Source: Lithobates sylvaticus
Lineage: Eukaryota > Chordata > Amphibia > Anura > Ranidae
Direction of reading: 5' to 3'
NCBI GenBank assembly: GCA_028564925.1
Contig: CM053034.1
Location: forward strand, 158,094,048-158,158,047
Length of the DNA: 64,000 nt
The notes under the pieces were generated by a model. It saw only the letters and a program-made list of their open reading frames with translations, did not search any database and was not told where the DNA came from. The first letter of the stretch is position 1; the number at the start of each line of letters is the position of its first letter. The translations under genes and the position numbers were made by a program. This document shows, piece after piece, positions 23,820-35,578 of this stretch.

Positions 23820-25445
23820 AGTACCTTTCTTTATTGTACATCATTGGACACAGAGCCTTAAGTAATTACTTAATGGGTTATAGGCCACCTTCAGGTGTTG
23901 ACACTGGTTATACCCAATCATGGAAGTTCACTCCCTATATAACCCCTCCTGCCAGAAATTATAAAGATGGCAGTGGAGTGCCATGGTTCCTCCCACTACG
24001 GCCAGATCTGCTCTCAGTGACCGAAATTCCATCCTACCTTACGGTCTCTAAATGTAATGGCTTGGCTATTGAAACCCACATTCTGAAGAAACGTGGGCTT
24101 TCCGGGTCAGTTATCTCTACCCTGATTAATGCAAGGAAGCCAGTTTCCAGAACTATATATCATAGAGTCTGGAGGGCATATGTTTCCTGGTGTGAATCCA
24201 AGGGTTGGCACCCTCGGAGTTATATCATAGGCAGAATTCTTGCCTTTCTATTATTAGGGGTAGAAATGAAATTGGCCTTGAGTACTATTAAAGGCCAAGT
24301 CTCAGCTTTATCGGTCTTATTTCAAAAGACCACTTGCTGCTCATTCTTTAGTCTGGGCTTATTCCGCCCGTCAAACCTCCCTTGAACCCTTGGGACTTGA
24401 ACTTAGTTTTGTCTTTGTTACAAAAAACAGCCATTTGAACCAATACAACATATTCCCCTAGTCCTTCTGACAAGGAAGTTGGTATTTTTGGTTGCTATAT
24501 CCTCAGCAAGGAGGGTTTCAGAATTGGCTGCTCTTGTAAAGAGTCATATTTGATTTGTCATGGGGACAGAGTGGTATTATGCCCTCGTCCAGACTTTTTT
24601 TTTTTTTTTTTTTTATCAAAAGTGGTTTCAGATTTCACCTGAACCAAGATGATTTTCCAAAACTATGTTCCAGGAAAGAAGAGTCACTACATTGTCTTAA
24701 TGTGGTGAGAGCAGTGAAAATCCTATTTTAAGGCAACTGCTTAGTTTCGTAAGACTGATGTCTTATTTATTCTGGCAGAGGGTCCTAAGAAAGGACAGGC
24801 ACCCTTCGAAAAATCCACTGTTGCTAAATGGATTCGGCAAGTGATAATTCAAACTTATGATTTAAGAGGTAAAATTCCCCCGTTTTAAGTTAAGGCGCTA
24901 GCGGTTAGTGCTTCTTGGACAGTGTGTCACCAGGCCTCCATTGCTCAGATCTGTAAGGCCGCAACTTGGTCTTCAGTGCATACATTCACACAATTTTATC
25001 AGGTGGAGGTATGAGGATATTGCCTTCGGGCGCAGTCTGCTGCAGGCAGCAGTATAAATCCTCAAGTCTGTAGGTACCCTGCGGGTTGTCTCTCCCTCCC
25101 CTCAAGTAGCATTGCTATGGGATGTCCCATTAAGTAATTACTTAAGGCTATGTGTCCCATGATGTACGATAAAGAAAATTGGATTTTTATTACAGCTTAC
25201 CTGTAAAATCCTTTTCTTGGAGTATATCATGGGACACAGAGTTCCCGCCCCTCTTTTGGTATGGGGTATATTGCTTTGCCATAAAAACTAATGTTCTCCT
25301 GGAAGACGGATCGGCTATATAGGGAGTGAACTTCCTTGATTGGGTATAACCAGTGTCAACACCTGAAGGTGGACTATAACCTATTAAGTTATTAATTAAG
25401 GACCTGTGTCCCATGATGTACTCCAAGAAAATGATTTTATAGGTA
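23820..25445 (+). mobile_element. DIRS-like relic, internally deleted and broken
   Basis: The left inverted terminal repeat (TAAGTAATTACTTAATGGGT; TTCAGGTGTTGACACTGGTT; TTCACTCCCTATATAACCCC) is matched in reverse at 25310-25420 (ACTTCCTTGATTGGGTATAA; CCAGTGTCAACACCTGAAGG). A central junction at 25120-25240 has both tips back to back. Between them lie recognisable recombinase-region pieces (around 23990-25000). Gag and RT regions are missing. The copy is broken with many interruptions, older than the one at 4067-9573 and of a different ITR subfamily. Confidence 0.82.
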
Positions 25446-26022
25446 ATTTGTTTAAAAAATTTCTTTTTAGGCAGGAAGTCACTGGGCCTCAACCCCGGAC
25501 CTTATCCAAAGCCAAAAAGGGAACTTTGTTAGATAAGGTCACCAGCTCAAACCTTCACCTCGCACAGGTGATGGCTACAAGAAAAAAATACTGTGAGTGG
25601 GAGCAGAAAAAGAAACATGTCTGATTTTAGTGACATTCTGTAAAACAGGATAGAATGGGCAGAAACCTGACCCCTAATAGTGCTGAGACCCAAACACTTG
25701 TCAGCACATGGCTAAGCCCACCTGGCTTACTCATTAAGTGAGTCTTCAGAGATGAGGCAAGGGAGTGGATACCTGGCCTGGGAGGACCAAGGCTATGCTA
25801 TTCTTTTGTAGGTGAGAAAGTACACGCTGAGAACTCAGAAAATTTGCTACCGAAAAAACAACTTTCTTATGCTGCATTTCCAATTAAATTTAAAAGAAAA
25901 TGATTTTGATCACCATAATTACACACTAAAACAGCAGGTTTGTGTGGCTAGTCAAATTCATCACAGATACAAATGAAAATCATGACTGCATAAAAATAAA
26001 CCAAAACTCAGCCTATCTATCC

Positions 26023-26590
26023 GTGTTTCTCAGCCTTTTTACCTTTTGAGGAACCCTTGGCAAAAAGTTTGAGATCGCGTGGAACACCTAAAGTAATGTT
26101 CAGATCTACAGCTCACGGGTGTGATCAGCAAGCTGTTGATATAGCAATTATTTTTTGAAATGGCATTAAAAATATTTTATCAATATTAAAACCTACCTGT
26201 TTATTGTAAAACTTGTGCAGGATTTTTTTCTTCACAGATGATGCATTTTGGGTCAAACTTGACATAAGCAGTGTACAGGGGGGCAGCAGGGCAAAGTATA
26301 GGGGGGTTAGGAGGGCATACTACATAGGATCAGAGCACCTTACATGAGTTCAGGGTGGCAGATGGCAGGGAGATGTTTGTCATTTTCAGAGCTAAGCAGT
26401 AAAGTGGCTGTGATAAGATGAGTCCTCTTCTGCCATGCTGTCCCCCCCACCCCGCCGGTGCCTGTTCCAATTCTCCCTTCCTGTCCATCACATACAAGGA
26501 TGCGGAATGGACAGAATCGGCAGAGGGGATGCGATCTACCCATCAGCTGCTTGTGACTGACGAGTAGATCCCTGTTTGGGAAACATTACT
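26023..26590. repeat. hAT-like dispersed fragment (GTGTTTCTCAGCC end)
   Basis: The left side reads CCGTGTTTCTCAGCCTTTTT and the right side holds GTTTGGGAAACATTA, a short inverted match of the type seen at the ends of widespread hAT-derived repeats. The interior contains a C-run and no frame that resembles a protein. Boundaries are approximate. Confidence 0.4.
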
Positions 26591-26733
26591 ATATATCCTT
26601 GGACATGGGAAATCCAAGAAAGATCATGAAGAGCCGTTCGGAAAAATACAAAGTTTACGTCTAATTTACTGCATCTTAAATGTCAAAAGCTAGGAACAAA
26701 AATTTGTGAACATTTTTCAACTGTCTTTTTATA

Positions 26734-26910
26734 ATGGGACAACTTGTGTTTTGCTTAGTGTAGTGCTAAAAGGACATCTTAAACTGCTGACTTTTTTGTT
26801 TTTGTAGTTGAGATGCAGATTTTTTTTTTCCACTACTCCACCATCTATCTGAACTTCTGTGTAGATGATAAAATAGAAAAACATTTTGTAGCAATTAAAA
26901 TAACTACATT
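26734..26910. repeat. Second copy of the 18.88-kb repeat family
   Basis: TGGGACAACTTGTGTTTTGC and the following 26 bases (to 26780) are identical to 18880-18926. Further on, GATGATAAAATAGAAAAAC resembles GATGATAAAATCATCAAAGC near 19070. The remainder has diverged or been lost. Confidence 0.6.
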
Positions 26911-26919
26911 TATCCCCAG

Positions 26920-27120
26920 TTCACATATATGCAAATTGGATGTGTTTTGAACCGCATCCGATTCGCATGACATGTGATCCAAACCAGCTTTCTATGGTGC
27001 TGGTTCACATATGTGCAGGCCGGGGTTTTTAAGAGTCCTGTACGATTTTTAGTCCGGTTCAGGTGCATTTTTAAGTGTCTTGCGCGTTAAAAACTTTGCA
27101 CCTGAACCAGTGAACGAAAT
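26920..27120. repeat. GGTTCACA-type MITE fragment
   Basis: CCCAGTTCACATATATGCAA, CGCATCCGATTCGCATGACA and GCTTTCTATGGTGCTGGTTC share the order of the complete MITE at 39602-39869 (CGAATTGGATGCGGGTTTCG and CAGCTCTCTATGG). Ends are not defined. Confidence 0.45.
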
Positions 27121-27176
27121 CACACTGGACTTCTTGGCAAACTCACTGAAGCTGGCCCCGCACATACACTATTTTA

Positions 27177-28034
27177 CCAAATGTATTGGGACTCCTGCCT
27201 TTACACGTACATGACTTTAATGGCATCCCAGTCCAAGGCTGTCCAGTAGGTTTAGGAGTGTGTCTATGGGAATGTTTGATCATTCTTCCAGAAGCGCATT
27301 TGTTAAGGTCAGGCACTGATGTGGAGAAGAAGGCCTGGCTTGCCGTCTCCACTCCAATTCATCCCAGAAGTGTTCTTTTAGGTTGAGATCAGGACTCTTT
27401 GCAGGCCAGTCAAGTTCCTCCACCCCAGATTCGATTATCCATGTCTTTATGGACCTTGCTTTGTGCACTGGTCCAAATCATTTAGTGGAGGGTGGATTAT
27501 GGTGTGGGGTTGTTTTTAGGGGGTGGGTTTGGCCCCTTAGTTCTAGTAAAGGGAAATCTTTAGGCGTTATCATACCAAGACATTTTGGATAATTTCATGC
27601 TACCAACTTTGTGGGAACAGTTTGGGGATGGCCCCTTCCTGTTCCAACATGACTGAGCACCAGGGCACAAAGCAAAGTCCATAAAGACATGGGTCAGCGA
27701 GTTTCGGGTGGAGGAACTTGACGGGCCTGCACAGAGACCTTACCTCAACCTGATAGAAGACCATTGGGATGAATTAGAGTGGAGACTGCGAGCCAGACCT
27801 TTTTTTGTCCAACATCAGTACCTGACCTCACAAATACGCTTCTGGAAGAATGGTCAAACATTCCCATAGACACACTCCTAAACCTTGTGGACAGCCTTCC
27901 CAGAAGAGTTGAAGCTGTTATAGCTGCAAAGGGTGGGCCAACTCAATATTGAACCCTACGGACTAAGACTGGGATGCCATTAAAATTCATGTGCGTGTAA
28001 AGGCATGCATCCCAATACTTTTGGTAGTATAGTG
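27177..28034. mobile_element. Tc1-like foldback derivative
   Basis: The termini CACTATTTTACCAAATGTAT and the complement of CCCAATACTTTTGGTAGTAT pair, with TA on both sides (27175-27176 and 28035-28036). Unusually, roughly 300 bp at each end are inverted copies of the same transposase 3' part. On the minus strand the left arm reads ESGVEELDWPAKSPDLN and HFWDELEWR; the right arm on the plus strand encodes the equivalent stretch and AAKGGPTQY. The middle (27476-27650) carries part of the catalytic domain. No intact transposase frame. Confidence 0.75.
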
Positions 28035-28287
28035 TATGTGAATGGAGGCTTATTGTATAAATTCTCAGACTGCATTGGTGTATGTAGGCCCTCCAACATG
28101 ACCTGTGCCAGGCTCCATTAAGTAGAGAATAGCTTATGGACGCCATACCCTCTTGCAAATATTTTTTTACTGTTAGAATCTGTAAATGGGAAAGATAAAG
28201 ATAAGTCCATGTGGAGTATTCAGTTTCTGAAGTATGTCATGTTGGGTTTGAATATAGTGTCTAACCTGCCTCCTAATGTTACATAAT

Positions 28288-28345
28288 TAGTCTGGTTGAA
28301 AAAAAAAGACAAGTCCATACAGTTCAACCAATAAATATTATAATA
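28288..28345 (-). repeat. CR1-like LINE 3' tail fragment
   Basis: TCTGGTTGAAAAAAAAAGAC and AAGTCCATACAGTTCAACC match the minus-strand form of the LINE tail seen at 45558 (GGTTGAAAAAAGACACAAGT). Only the extreme 3' end is present. From 28345 to 29245 nothing else is recognised. Confidence 0.55.
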
Positions 28346-29251
28346 ATGACTTAAAGGCAGAATTAATCTTTACCAAAAAACTGCCAAAGCAGGTAAGGGG
28401 TGCCTCTCAAAAGCTGAGCTCAAAGCTGCGTCAGAAAGCACATGTTGAGGGGGTTTGAATCTGAGGAACAGCTTGCTGCTGTGATGGTAGAAGTCGAACG
28501 TAACAGCGTGTTGGCAAAGTCAAAGCAACAAGGCAGGATGGGAAAATGCTGATTTTTTTTCAGTCAATATTCAGTATTATAAAATGCAATCTCTGATGGT
28601 GTCAGTAGCATACAGGTCCATATGCTCCTTATCCCCCATACATCAATACAAGGATACCTAATTTAAGAGAACTCAACTAAATCTTCCTTAGTACAATGCT
28701 GTGTGTCACCGTTTTTGGTTACATTCCTACCCACTGAAGAGATAGTTTAAATATTTTGCTATTGGTTTATGTTGTAGTGTCACACCACCTAGTGGCTGTG
28801 GAATGGTCTAAGGGTCTGTGTTCACAGGCTTTGGGCTTGTGGTAATGGCATCATTTGAACACCATTCTAAAATCATTCAAAATTCAGTGCCAGGTGCATT
28901 TGACTTGTTTTCAAGTGGGTTTTGTATTTTTAGACAAAATCTGTGTATCACCTAATTAGTCTGTGACATAATTTGTCTGTCACGTAATTGGTCTGTGAAA
29001 GAGCATAATAACATTGCTAAGTTCCTCTCTTAACTCTTCTCCAGTGAGCTGTCAAAATAATGACCACCCCAATCATGGTAAGATTTGCAACTTAATTGTG
29101 CTGGACCAAGCATAATATTGGCTATACGAGGAATTGTTCTAGCAGAATGTTTTAAAATGCATTTCATTATTTTTTTTATGATAGCATAACCAGAGAGATT
29201 AAGAGAAATAGTGTGTCCTGTGCAATGTCCATATTTAAATGTCAGCCTTTA

Positions 29252-29668
29252 GCCTCATACACACGATCGGACCGCGGACCAACTTTCCTGTGGATTTTTG
29301 TCCAAAGGGCGTTGGCCCCAAGTTGGTATTGCATACACACGGCAGGACTTTTTTCAGCCAACTTTCACCAAATCACTTGGTTTTTCTGCTCTTTACCGCC
29401 ACCTTTGGTCAACTTCTGTATTGTTGTCTGATCTTTTGCTTTGGTTCTGCATTGGTTTGTACAAAAGTCAGTTGGTTTTGTGTACACACGGTCGGACTTT
29501 GGTCCATCGGACTTTTGTTGGCAGAAAGTTGGTCCGTTCGCACAGCCAACAAAAGTCAGATGAAACCTGGAAAAAGTTGGTCCGATGGAGCGTACACACG
29601 GTCGGATGTTGGTCCAAAACAGCTAATTTGCATGTTGGTTGTCAAAAAGTCTGATCGTGTGTATGGGC
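29252..29668. mobile_element. PIF/Harbinger-like MITE (TACACACG ends), copy 1
   Basis: GCCTCATACACACGATCGGA at the left pairs with CTGATCGTGTGTATGGGC at the right. Internal motifs such as TACACACGGTCGGACTTTGG recur. Target duplication is blurred here (TTA left, TTT right). It belongs with the copies at 33064, 36399, 48078, 53845 and 58499. Confidence 0.75.
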
Positions 29669-29712
29669 CTTTTGAGAAACTGTCACCAGAACAACAAAAA
29701 CACGTATACCTA

Positions 29713-31298
29713 CAGTGCCTTGAAAAAGTATTTACCGGTATACCCCTTGAAATTTTCTACATTTTGTCATGTTACAACCATAAATGTATTTTATTTGATA
29801 GACCAACACAAAGTGGCACCTAATTGTGAAGTGGAAGGAAAATTATAAATGTTTTTCAACATTTTTTAACAGTAAATATCTGATAAGTGTGGTGTGCATT
29901 TGTATCCAGCCCTCCTTTACTCTGATACCCCTAGCTAAATCAAGTGAAACCAATTGCCTTCAGAAGTCACCTAACTTGTAAATAGAATTCACCTGTGTGT
30001 ATTTTATTCTCAGTATTACAGCTATTCTGTGAAGCCCTCAGAGGTTTGTTAGAGAAGCTTAGTGAACAAACAGTATCACGAAGGCCAAGGAACACACCAG
30101 ACGGTTCAGGGATAAAGTTGTGGACAAGTTTAAAGCAGGGTTGGGTTATAAAAGCTTTGAACATCTCATGGAGCACTGTTTAATCAATCATCTGAAACTG
30201 GAAAGGGTATTGCACAACTGCAAACCTACCAAGACATGGCCGTCACCCTAAACTGACAGGCCGGGCAAAGAGAGCATTAATCAGAGAAGCAGCCAAGAGG
30301 CCCATGGCAACTCTGGGGGAGTCACATAGGTCCACAGCTCAGGTCTTAGAATCTGTCCACAGGACAACTATTAGTTGTGCACTCCACAAATCTGGCCTTT
30401 ATTGAAGAGTGACAAGCAGAAATACAATTGTTGAAAGAAAGCCATAAGAAGTCCCATTTGCAGTTTGCGAGAAGCCATGTGGTGGACACAGCAAACGTGG
30501 AAGAAAGTCCTCTGGTCAGATGAGACCAAAATGGAACTTTTTGGCCTAAAAGCAAAATGCAATGTGTGACAGAAAACTAACACTGCCCATCAGCCTGAAT
30601 ACACCATCCCCACCGTGAAACATGGTGGTGGCAGCATCATGTTGTGGGGATGCTTTTCTTCAGCAGATACAGGGAAGCTCGTCAGAGTTGACGGGAAGAT
30701 GGGGGGAGCCAAATACAGGACAACCTTAGAAGAAGACCTGTTAGTCTGCAAAAGACTTGAGACTGGGGTGGAGGTTCACCTTCCAGCAGAACAACGAACC
30801 TAAACATACGGCCAGAGCTACAATGGAATGGTTTAGATCAAAACGTATTCATGGGTTAGAATGGCCCAGTCAAATTCCAGACTTTGATCCAACTGAGAAT
30901 CTGTGGCAAGACTTGAGAATTGCTGTTCAGATGCTCTCCATCCAATCTGACGGAGCTTGAGCTATTTTGCAAAGAATAATGGGCAAAAATGTCACTCTCT
31001 AGAAGTACAAAGCTGGTAGAGACATCCCCAAAAAAACTTTCAGCTGTAATTGCAGTGAAAGGAAGTTTTACAAAGTATTGACACGGGGGCTGAATACAAA
31101 TGCACGCCACACTTTTCACATATTGATTTGTAAAAAAAACTTGAAAATCATTTATCATTTTCCTTCCGCTTCACAATTATGTGCCACTTTGTGTTGGTCT
31201 ATCACATAAAGTCCCAATAAAATACATTTACGTTTTTGGTTGTAACATGACAAAATTTGGAAAATTTCAAGGGGTGTGAATACTTTTTCAAGGCACTG
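29713..31298 (+). pseudogene. Tc1-like transposon, full length but broken (copy A)
   Basis: Ends read CAGTGCCTTGAAAAAGTATT and its reverse complement; TA is present on the left and lost on the right. The transposase region (about 30010-31060) shows recognisable pieces: TVKHGGGSIMLWGCFSS, FTFQQNNEPKHTA and LEWPSQIPDFDPTENLWQDL. These are the Tc1 DDE core with ILE/ASP changes (PDLNPIE reads PDFDPTE). Several frameshifts and stops break it. It is the sibling of the copy at 51644-54845 and provides that copy's empty site. Confidence 0.88.
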
Positions 31299-31412
31299 CC
31301 CCGGATAGGATCAGAGGTGTAAAATAACAGGGTGACGTCCTGAATTTAGGCTAACACTGCTGCATAACTACACCTAAAGGTGGTTCTTGATATGCTTGTT
31401 TAGAGTTTTACT

Positions 31413-32116
31413 TTAAAGTGGCTGTAAAGCTTCGATTTTTATTTTATTTTTTTATAAAAACAACAAACATGTCTATACTGACCTTCTCTGCAATGGTTTT
31501 GCACAGAGCAGCCCCAATCCTCTTTTTCTGGGGTCCCCTGCCTACGCTCCAGGCTCATTCTCTTGTTTAAAAAATAAAATAAAATTTATTGATCATATTG
31601 ACATGTTACATCTCATACTTCAAATATTAGGTTGGCATACATTGCATTGATTACAGCAGATTGTCTCTTCGCATGAATAACATCAACATATGCTACTGTT
31701 AGCTCTCCTGGGTTCTGCTAGACTCTCCTTTAATTCCTCCAACCTGATTTTTTGCGCTTTATTATTTATTTATTATTATTTTTTGTATTTAAATAAATAA
31801 GTAAATACGATGTCTGAACTTTCAGGCTCATCCTCTTTATTGGGTGCCCCCACGGAGAGCCACTTTCTGTGGGGACACCCGTGTGGGCTCGATCCCAAGT
31901 CCTGCTGCTGTGTCCATTTCTACAGACAGTGGAACTTGGCCCTGCGCTACTGTGTCACAGCATTTGATTAACAGTAGTGGGAGCCAATGGCTCCTGCTGC
32001 TATCTACCCAATGAGGAGAGCGGCTGCGCTCGTGCACAGTACTGGAAGAAGGGTTTTCACCTTAATGCGTAGAATGCATTAAGGTGAAAAACCTTGAAAC
32101 TTTACAGCCTTTTTAA
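31413..32116 (-). mobile_element. TTAA-flanked dispersed family, rearranged copy
   Basis: TTAAAGTGGCTGTAAAGC at the left and CTTTACAGCCTTTTTAA at the right form the terminal pair, each closing with TTAA. CTTAATGCGTAGAATGCATT near 32064 is the family's subterminal palindrome. About 31560-31820 is A/T-rich foreign DNA with TTTATTGATCATATTGACAT, possibly a LINE 3' scrap, which interrupts the element. Confidence 0.65.
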
Positions 32117-32119
32117 CTT

Positions 32120-33050
32120 TGTTATTGTATAGTTGTGATGGATAGGATCCAGGGGACACGATGGATGTGTCAAACTATTATATATCCACAGGGCCGCCAT
32201 CAGGGGGGTACAGCCCATACACATGTAAGGGGCCCCAGTGTCTGGATAGGCCCGGCTGACTGGCAGGGATATTAGAAGGCAGGGTAGGGTGCAGAGGAGC
32301 TTGTTTAACAGCTTGCCTACCACGCACTGTAGCTTTTCCACTACAGTGTGGGCCAGCTGCACAGAATCACGTGTGTTTGTGGGTATGTGATTCCACTTCT
32401 CCAGGTGGGGGGCACGCACCCGCTGGCCCGGCTGTGTTGTGCTTCTTCAAAGCACACGCCGATCGGCTCTGATCTTCCTCGAACACAACTCTGAGCTGTG
32501 TTCATCGACAGGGGATCTTGTTTTTTCATTCCCTGCTAAACTAGATCTACAGAAAAAAGCAGTACACACACACACACCCCTTTAATTGCCCCCGATGTTA
32601 ACCCCTTCTTGTCCAGTGTCATTAGTACAGTGACAGTGCATATTATTAGCACTGATCACTGTAATAATGTAACTGGTGATGTCAGTGGAATTTAGTTTTC
32701 CCTCCAGCGTCAGTGTCAGATTTCCCACTGCAGTGGGAAATGCCGCTGGACCGGTTGATTGGCTCCCGCTGTGTTCAGGCCAGCAGCGCGCTTGCTTGCT
32801 CGCTCCAGAATCGAGGAGAGGAATCATGTACAGGTACATGATTTTGCGCTTAAGGGCTGCCCTGCTACAGTATATGTACATGGGGCGGTACTTAAGCTGT
32901 TTATCACCCCCTGCAAGTGTTTTATTAGCGTGTCTCATCCATGTAAACTGATACATTCTCTTGGAGAGTTTGTGCTGAGGAAAAGACAGACTTGCTGGAT
33001 TACCAGATGAAAATCGAAGAAAAAAAATCATTAAAAAAAAACAAATGCAG
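32120..33050. repeat. Mixed dispersed repeats, no gene
   Basis: CAGGGCCGCCATCAGGGGGG near 32189 looks like one end of a hAT-type element whose partner is absent. From about 32304 (TTAACAGCTTGCCTACCACG) a TTAACC-family copy runs in reverse, with AACCCCTTCTTGTCCAGTGT near 32597. A short CA-run lies at 32560-32580. Open frames here are short and inconsistent. Confidence 0.5.
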
Positions 33051-33063
33051 CCATCACATCTAA

Positions 33064-33769
33064 GGCCACATACACACGATCAGACTTTTCGGCCAGATTG
33101 TCTGGCGGACTAAGTCTGCCGGACTGACCAGCGGAGGTCCGCCGGACTTTCCGAACGTGTGGACTTGCCCACACACGCCCGGACTTTTCCAGCAGACAAT
33201 CCGCCGGAGTTTGTCCGGTGGCCCCGCCCCTTGTCCCTATATAACTGGCAGCGCAACACGTCTGAGCCATTAGAAGAGGAGACAGCGACGAGTCAACATC
33301 GGAAGAAGAACAAGAAGAAGAAGAAGCAGACGGCGACAGAAGCCCGGGCCATCGCTAGTAAAAACACTGGAAGAAGAAAGCGGAGGCCCGGCAAGAAGAA
33401 CAGAAGAGTGGGACAAGACCCCTGAAGTCTGAACAAGACCCCCAGACGGCGACGAAGGAGAAAGCCGGGCTCCTCCGCTAGTAAAAGAGCTAGAAGAAGA
33501 TAGCGGAGGAGTCCGGCGAGAAGACCTCCCAAGACGGAAGAAGACCCTGGAGCTGTGCAATAAAGTATTTTTAAAAATTGTGTCGTTTTTTATTTACAAT
33601 TTTTCCCTTAGGTGAATGGGTAGGGGTACATCGTACCCCATACTCATTCACATAGGGTGGGGGGCCGGTATCTGGAGGCAAAAAAACAAAAAGTCCGCCA
33701 GAGCCCCACACAGGGTCTGATTGTCCGGCGGACAATCCTGCCGGAAAGTCCGATCATGTGTAAGCGGCA
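33064..33769. mobile_element. PIF/Harbinger-like MITE, long copy with internal promoter-like unit
   Basis: GGCCACATACACACGATCAG and the complement of CCGATCATGTGTAAGCGGCA pair, flanked by TAA on both sides (33061-33063 and 33770-33772). The interior contains CCCCGCCCC at 33222-33230, TATATAA at 33238-33244, two purine-rich imperfect repeats of about 110 bp each, and AATAAA at 33559-33564. The interior differs from the shorter sister copies. Confidence 0.78.
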
Positions 33770-33819
33770 TAAGAGTTGGTAAGCTGCAATAAAATAAAAG
33801 ATTGCTTTTGGATTTACTT

Positions 33820-34460
33820 GCCTACCGTGCACGAACACCGCCTTCCTGACCAAGCCATTTTTTAGCTTTCAGCGCTGTCGCACTTTGAATGACAATTGCG
33901 CGGTCGTGCTACACTGTATCCAAACAAATTTTTTATCATTTTCTGCACACAAATAGAGCTTTATTATTAGCACTGATAGGTGGCACTAATTGCCAGCACT
34001 GACTGGCATGGCTAATGGGCACTGATTTGTGGCACTTGTGGGCAGTGATCACTGGCATTAGTGGGCACTGTATGCTGGCATTGGTGGACACTGTGATTTT
34101 ACATTGTATTTATATATTGTAATCAGGGCACTGATGATCAGTGCCCTGATTACTTCCCTAACTGTCCCCTGTGAAGAGATGCCGCTGATCGGCTCTCCTC
34201 GCCTCACACTCTGTCAGTGTGAGGCAAGGAGAGCCGATTACCAGCATTTCCTTGTTTACATGTGACCGGCTGTGATTGGACACAGCCGATCACATGGGCA
34301 CATACACAGATCGGGCTCGCACCGTGTCCTAGCAACACGGTGCAGCCACGATTGCCGCTCTGCGCGCCCCGTGCGGGAGCGGCTATTCCGTGCCGCCGCC
34401 ATATGACGGTGGTCCGGAACAAGAGCTGCACCGCCCGGCCGTCATTTGTACAATTGGTCA
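33820..34460 (+). repeat. TTAACC-family dispersed repeat copy
   Basis: GCCTTCCTGACCAAGCCATT, TTTCAGCGCTGTCGCACTTT and TTTGAATGACAATTGCGCGG follow the left-half order of the family. The later part has CTGATCGGCTCTCCTCGCCT with a near inverted match and a GC-rich end. A C-run follows at 34507-34527. Ends are eroded. Confidence 0.65.
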
Positions 34461-34764
34461 TTGTACATAGCTGCACTGAATTCTGTGTGCACCAGTTCCA
34501 GTAAATGCCCCCCCCCCCCCCCCCCCCAATGCCAATGTCTCCAGTCAAATACAAAAACAGGTTTTAAAGTATCTTGCAGTCAGACGACGGTTAACCTACC
34601 TAACCGGTATATTTTTTGGCGGGTAAATCAGAATAAAAAGCCCTTGACTTTGACCATGGTTTTCAGTATTCCAGGAAACCTGAATAAGTGGTGATAACCT
34701 GTCAAAGTAACAGATGTGTTGCCCTCTGTGTGGTGGTAGCACATCCCACAAGATATGGGGATCA

Positions 34765-35210
34765 TGAAAGGAGTTGTAAAGGCAGAAGGTTTTTTTATCT
34801 GAATGCATGCGTGTGTAGCAGCCCGCCCAGCACCCCCCAATTACCTACCTGAGCTCCTCTCTCCAGCGATGTCCATCATCTAGTACACTCCTCCTGATTG
34901 GCTGAGATAGAGCAGCGGCACCATTGGCTCCTGTGGCTGTCAATCAAAGTCAGTCAGCCAATCCAGGGGGGAGGAGGCGGGGTCAGGTTGGGGCTCCGTG
35001 TCTGAATGGATACACAGAGCTCTGACTCGACTTGGGGGCCCCCTGTAGCAAGCTTCTGGCTGAGGGGCACTCAAAGTAGGGAGGGGCCAGGAGCAGCAAA
35101 GAGGGGCCAGAGAAGAGGAGGATCCGAGCTGCTCTGTGCAAAACCAACTGCAGAGAGGAGGTAAGTATAACATGTTTGTTATTTTTTTAAAAAAAACAAG
35201 CCTTTACAAT
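34765..35210. repeat. TTAA-type family fragment
   Basis: AAAGGAGTTGTAAAGGCAGA at the left and AAGCCTTTACAATCACTT at the right are decayed ends. The interior has TACCTGAGCTCCTCTCTCCA, GCTGTCAATCAAAGTCAGTC, GAGGAGGTAAGTATAACATG, the same order as 35579-36079. No TTAA is retained. Confidence 0.6.
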
Positions 35211-35578
35211 CACTTGGATCACTCTGCACTGTCCTTCAGAAAGAGGAACACTTGCCATTGCCAACTATGCCTGCAATCTTGGCATAGCAGGGCAACAATT
35301 CAAACTACTTAGCAACCATGCTGCCCAATTACAAGCAGTAGTAAATATTACTACTAATAATTTTTGCATTGTGATATTAAAGACCACAGCGTCCTTTCAG
35401 TTTGCATTCCAGAGATGGAAATACTGCTATATTCTTAACACCTCTCATTATTACCTTAAACCCGCATGCTGCCATGTGAGTTCTAATGAAAAGATTTAAT
35501 TGTTTTGATGAGTTTCTCAAACTGTGCTATGTGAGTCCCTAGGGCACTGGAGAGCAAATCAAATAATACATTTTTGCC

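Noticed and set aside
29239-29823. Plus-strand frame of 194 codons
   Set aside because: It crosses the boundary between a MITE and a Tc1 end, so it cannot be a real gene.
32189-32250. Possible complete hAT element starting CAGGGCCGCCATCAGG
   Set aside because: No matching right end or 8-bp duplication was found downstream, so only an end fragment is supported.
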